Assembly (NCBI GenBank): GCA_002311915.1
Contig: DCAF01000074.1
Location: forward strand, 1-16,210
DNA from: Sulfurovum sp. UBA1140
GTDB taxonomy: Bacteria; Campylobacterota; Campylobacteria; Campylobacterales; Sulfurovaceae
DNA: 16,210 bases
Direction of reading: 5' to 3'
The notes under the pieces were generated by a model that was not told where the DNA came from, searched no databases, and saw only the letters and a program-made list of their open reading frames with translations. The translations under genes and the position numbers were made by a program. Each line of letters begins with the position of its first letter. Position 1 is the first letter of the stretch. Below, piece after piece: positions 14,969-16,210 of the stretch.

Positions 14969-15356
14969 ATGTATAGTGCTAATAGATGAGTATGATACTC
15001 CCATCCAAACAGGTTTTTTAAAAGGCTACTATGATGAGATAGTCGGTTTTTTCAAAACTTTTAAACTAGAGGTAACTTTTGATAAAGTAGAGCAGTGGTA
15101 TGATGGCTACAAAATTGGAAATACCACTATCTTTAACCCTTGGTCACTGCTAAACTATACAGATAGTAGAGGTACTTTTGATGTCTACTGGGCAAATACA
15201 TCATCCAATGATATTATACGAATCTTGGTAGAGAACTCTGATGGTTTTCAAGATGATTTAAAGTATCTGCTCAAAGGTCAAACAGTGGAGCGAGTAATTA
15301 ATCCCAATATCACTTTTAAAGACAAAGATTTTAACTTCAATGAGGAGATGTTATAA
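14969..15356 (+). pseudogene. Deletion remnant of an AAA-ATPase-like / PD-(D/E)XK family gene
   Basis: The readable frame (14976-15356, 126 codons from a GTG) matches the middle of the AAA-ATPase_like (PF09820) plus PDDEXK_9 (PF08011) family, normally about 500 residues. It has the Walker B segment L-I-D-E-Y-D-T-P-I, then G-Y-Y-D-E-I-V-G-F-F, then E-Q-W-Y-D-G-Y-K and the N-P-W-S-L-L-N motif. Three parts are missing: the N-terminal P-loop region, a large piece normally found between the D-E-I region and W-Y-D-G-Y-K, and the C-terminal nuclease domain (TAA follows N-E-E-M-L). A good ribosome site sits before ATG at 14969, but that ATG reads only six codons to TGA, out of frame with the family sequence. 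This suggests that the true 5' end was joined to the Walker B region by a deletion. Bases 15357-15477 hold no recognisable gene. Confidence 0.75.
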
Positions 15357-15477
15357 ATGTTAAGTATTTTCCCAAATCTGCAATGAAAGCTTAACTCATT
15401 GGCATTGGACTAAAGTCTCTGATTCCAAGGAGTTTTGCAAAATTATAATGTACCCTGAAAAAAGAAAAATATAAATA

Positions 15478-15747
15478 CTACATCACCATCTTCACATCAT
15501 CATGTTTTTGAAATGCTTTAAATATGGCATCTCTGTCGGCTTGTGATTTGACTTGGCATCTGGCATTAAGGCTATGAAACTTGCCTTTGCTTGAGCTGTT
15601 TCCTGCTTTTTTTTGGTAGTCTCGTTCGCCCATTACCTCAAATATTGCTGTTTCTAGTTTGGTTTTCTCAAGACCGATTATTTTGTAACCCCATTCACAA
15701 GGGTAAGCTATCTCTGGTTTTTCATTACTGTTCGCGTCTAAAATCAC
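15478..15747 (-). CDS. DUF493 (HP0495/YbeD-like) small protein
   Basis: An 89-residue protein starting at GTG (15745-15747), justified by a near-perfect AGGAGGT (15755-15761) seven bases before it. The core matches the DUF493 family: P-E-I-A-Y-P-C-E-W-G-Y near the N-terminus, K-G-K-F-H-S-L-N in the middle and a ferredoxin-like beta-alpha-beta pattern of 86-90 residues, as in H. pylori HP0495. The function is not established; E. coli YbeD is thought to be a small-molecule-binding regulatory fold. The start lies inside the 3' end of moaC (23-base overlap), so expression is probably coupled to moaC. Confidence 0.85.
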   Translation of the reverse strand: MILDANSNEKPEIAYPCEWGYKIIGLEKTKLETAIFEVMGERDYQKKAGNSSSKGKFHSLNARCQVKSQADRDAIFKAFQKHDDVKMVM

Positions 15748-16201
15748 CGTTTTTACCTCCTGATTTTGATTCTAATTGCACATTTTTAATTACCATTCCT
15801 TTATCAATGGCTTTGAGCATATCATAAATGGTGAGTAGTCCTACACTGACTCCTGTTAGGGCTTCCATTTCGACACCTGTTTGCCCTGTTAATTTGGCTT
15901 TTACGGTGAGTTTAAATCCTGGAACTTCGGGTAACTCTTCTATTTCGGTTTTAATAGAACTTAGCATCAACGGATGACACATGGGAATAAGGGTGCTGGT
16001 TTGCTTGGCTCCTTGTATGGCAGCGATAACGGCTGTTTGAAGTACGGGACCTTTTTTTGCAGAGTTAGAGACAACGGCGTTATAGGCTTCGGGGGTGACT
16101 TCGATAACTCCACTGGCAATGGCAATGCGTGTGGTGTTCTCTTTGTCCGAGACATCCACCATTTTGGGTTTGTTGTTTTCATCTAAATGGGTTAGATTCA
16201 T
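15725..16201 (-). CDS. moaC: Cyclic pyranopterin monophosphate synthase
   Basis: MoaC turns 3',8-cH2GTP (the MoaA product) into cyclic pyranopterin monophosphate, the second step of molybdenum cofactor biosynthesis; it is a cytosolic hexamer. It has 158 residues, the usual length. Motifs are K-M-V-D-V-S-D-K near the N-terminus, P-M-C-H-P-L in the middle, E-M-E-A-L-T-G-V-S-V, and Y-D-M-L-K-A-I-D-K-G-M carrying the catalytic Asp and Lys, ending in S-G-G-K-N-G-D-F. M-N-L-T-H-L-D-E is a standard family start. The ATG at 16199-16201 is preceded by CCCTA, so a TAATG overlap with the stop of an upstream gene outside the window is likely and would explain the lack of a Shine-Dalgarno. Confidence 0.95.
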   Translation of the reverse strand: MNLTHLDENNKPKMVDVSDKENTTRIAIASGVIEVTPEAYNAVVSNSAKKGPVLQTAVIAAIQGAKQTSTLIPMCHPLMLSSIKTEIEELPEVPGFKLTVKAKLTGQTGVEMEALTGVSVGLLTIYDMLKAIDKGMVIKNVQLESKSGGKNGDFRREQ

Positions 16202-16210
16202 TAGGGTGAC

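Noticed and set aside
15391..15477. In-frame extension of the DUF493 protein beyond its TAG, or the C-terminus of another minus-strand gene (reads K-L-L-G-I-R-D-F-S-P-M-P-M-S then stop)
   Set aside because: The DUF493 protein already has full family length at the TAG, the extension is only 28 codons, and I do not recognise it. A decayed gene end is possible but unsupported.
1..16210. CRISPR array, tRNA or rRNA gene, insertion sequence with terminal repeats, defence system
   Set aside because: No regularly spaced direct repeats apart from those coding for protein repeats, no cloverleaf or rRNA signatures, no transposase frame; the AAA/PDDEXK piece is only a remnant.

Overview
The window looks like chromosomal DNA from a Campylobacterota (epsilonproteobacterial) organism, probably a Sulfurovum- or Sulfurimonas-like marine or sediment bacterium. 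This is an inference from several signs: low G+C, -10-type promoters (TATAAT) with no clear -35, a cdsA-dxr pair, a small HP0495/DUF493-type protein next to moaC, and a fragment of the AAA-ATPase-like/PD-(D/E)XK family that is abundant in that group. No rRNA, tRNA, CRISPR array or intact insertion sequence was seen, and no gene-free stretch exceeds 300 bases.

Layout. Bases 1-1306 (minus) hold the 5' part of a long surface-type coiled-coil protein built of 15-residue and then about 60-residue repeats; it runs off the left edge. A divergent plus-strand run follows: an NFACT/RqcH-family protein whose natural start appears to be a non-standard ATC codon, cdsA (phospholipid synthesis), dxr/ispC (isoprenoid synthesis), an RBBP9/YdeN-type hydrolase, a c-type cytochrome gene whose signal peptide is cut by an in-frame TAA, and tsaD (tRNA t6A). 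From cdsA to the cytochrome the genes abut or overlap, so they probably form one operon. gyrB has its own promoter and carries an in-frame 260-residue intein exactly inside the Toprim DxDxDG motif. queF (queuosine) follows after a small hairpin, then a membrane-anchored periplasmic protein of unknown function.

That last gene converges with a minus-strand pair: a SPOR-domain lipoprotein and, downstream of it, a 1028-residue RND transporter with no adaptor or outer-membrane partner gene in view. The stop codons of the two converging genes overlap. At 14.9-15.4 kb there is a decayed AAA-ATPase-like/PD-(D/E)XK gene that keeps a promoter-like box and a ribosome binding site but has lost its P-loop region, an internal segment and its nuclease end. 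The right end (minus) carries moaC (molybdenum cofactor) overlapping a DUF493 gene.

The genes are mostly housekeeping. The points of most interest are the GyrB intein, whose central part looks like a worn-down HNH homing-endonuclease insert; the ATC start of the NFACT gene; the nonsense codon in the cytochrome signal peptide; the deletion-scarred AAA remnant; and the repeat architecture of the left-edge protein. I found no clear evidence of a wholly new multi-gene system.
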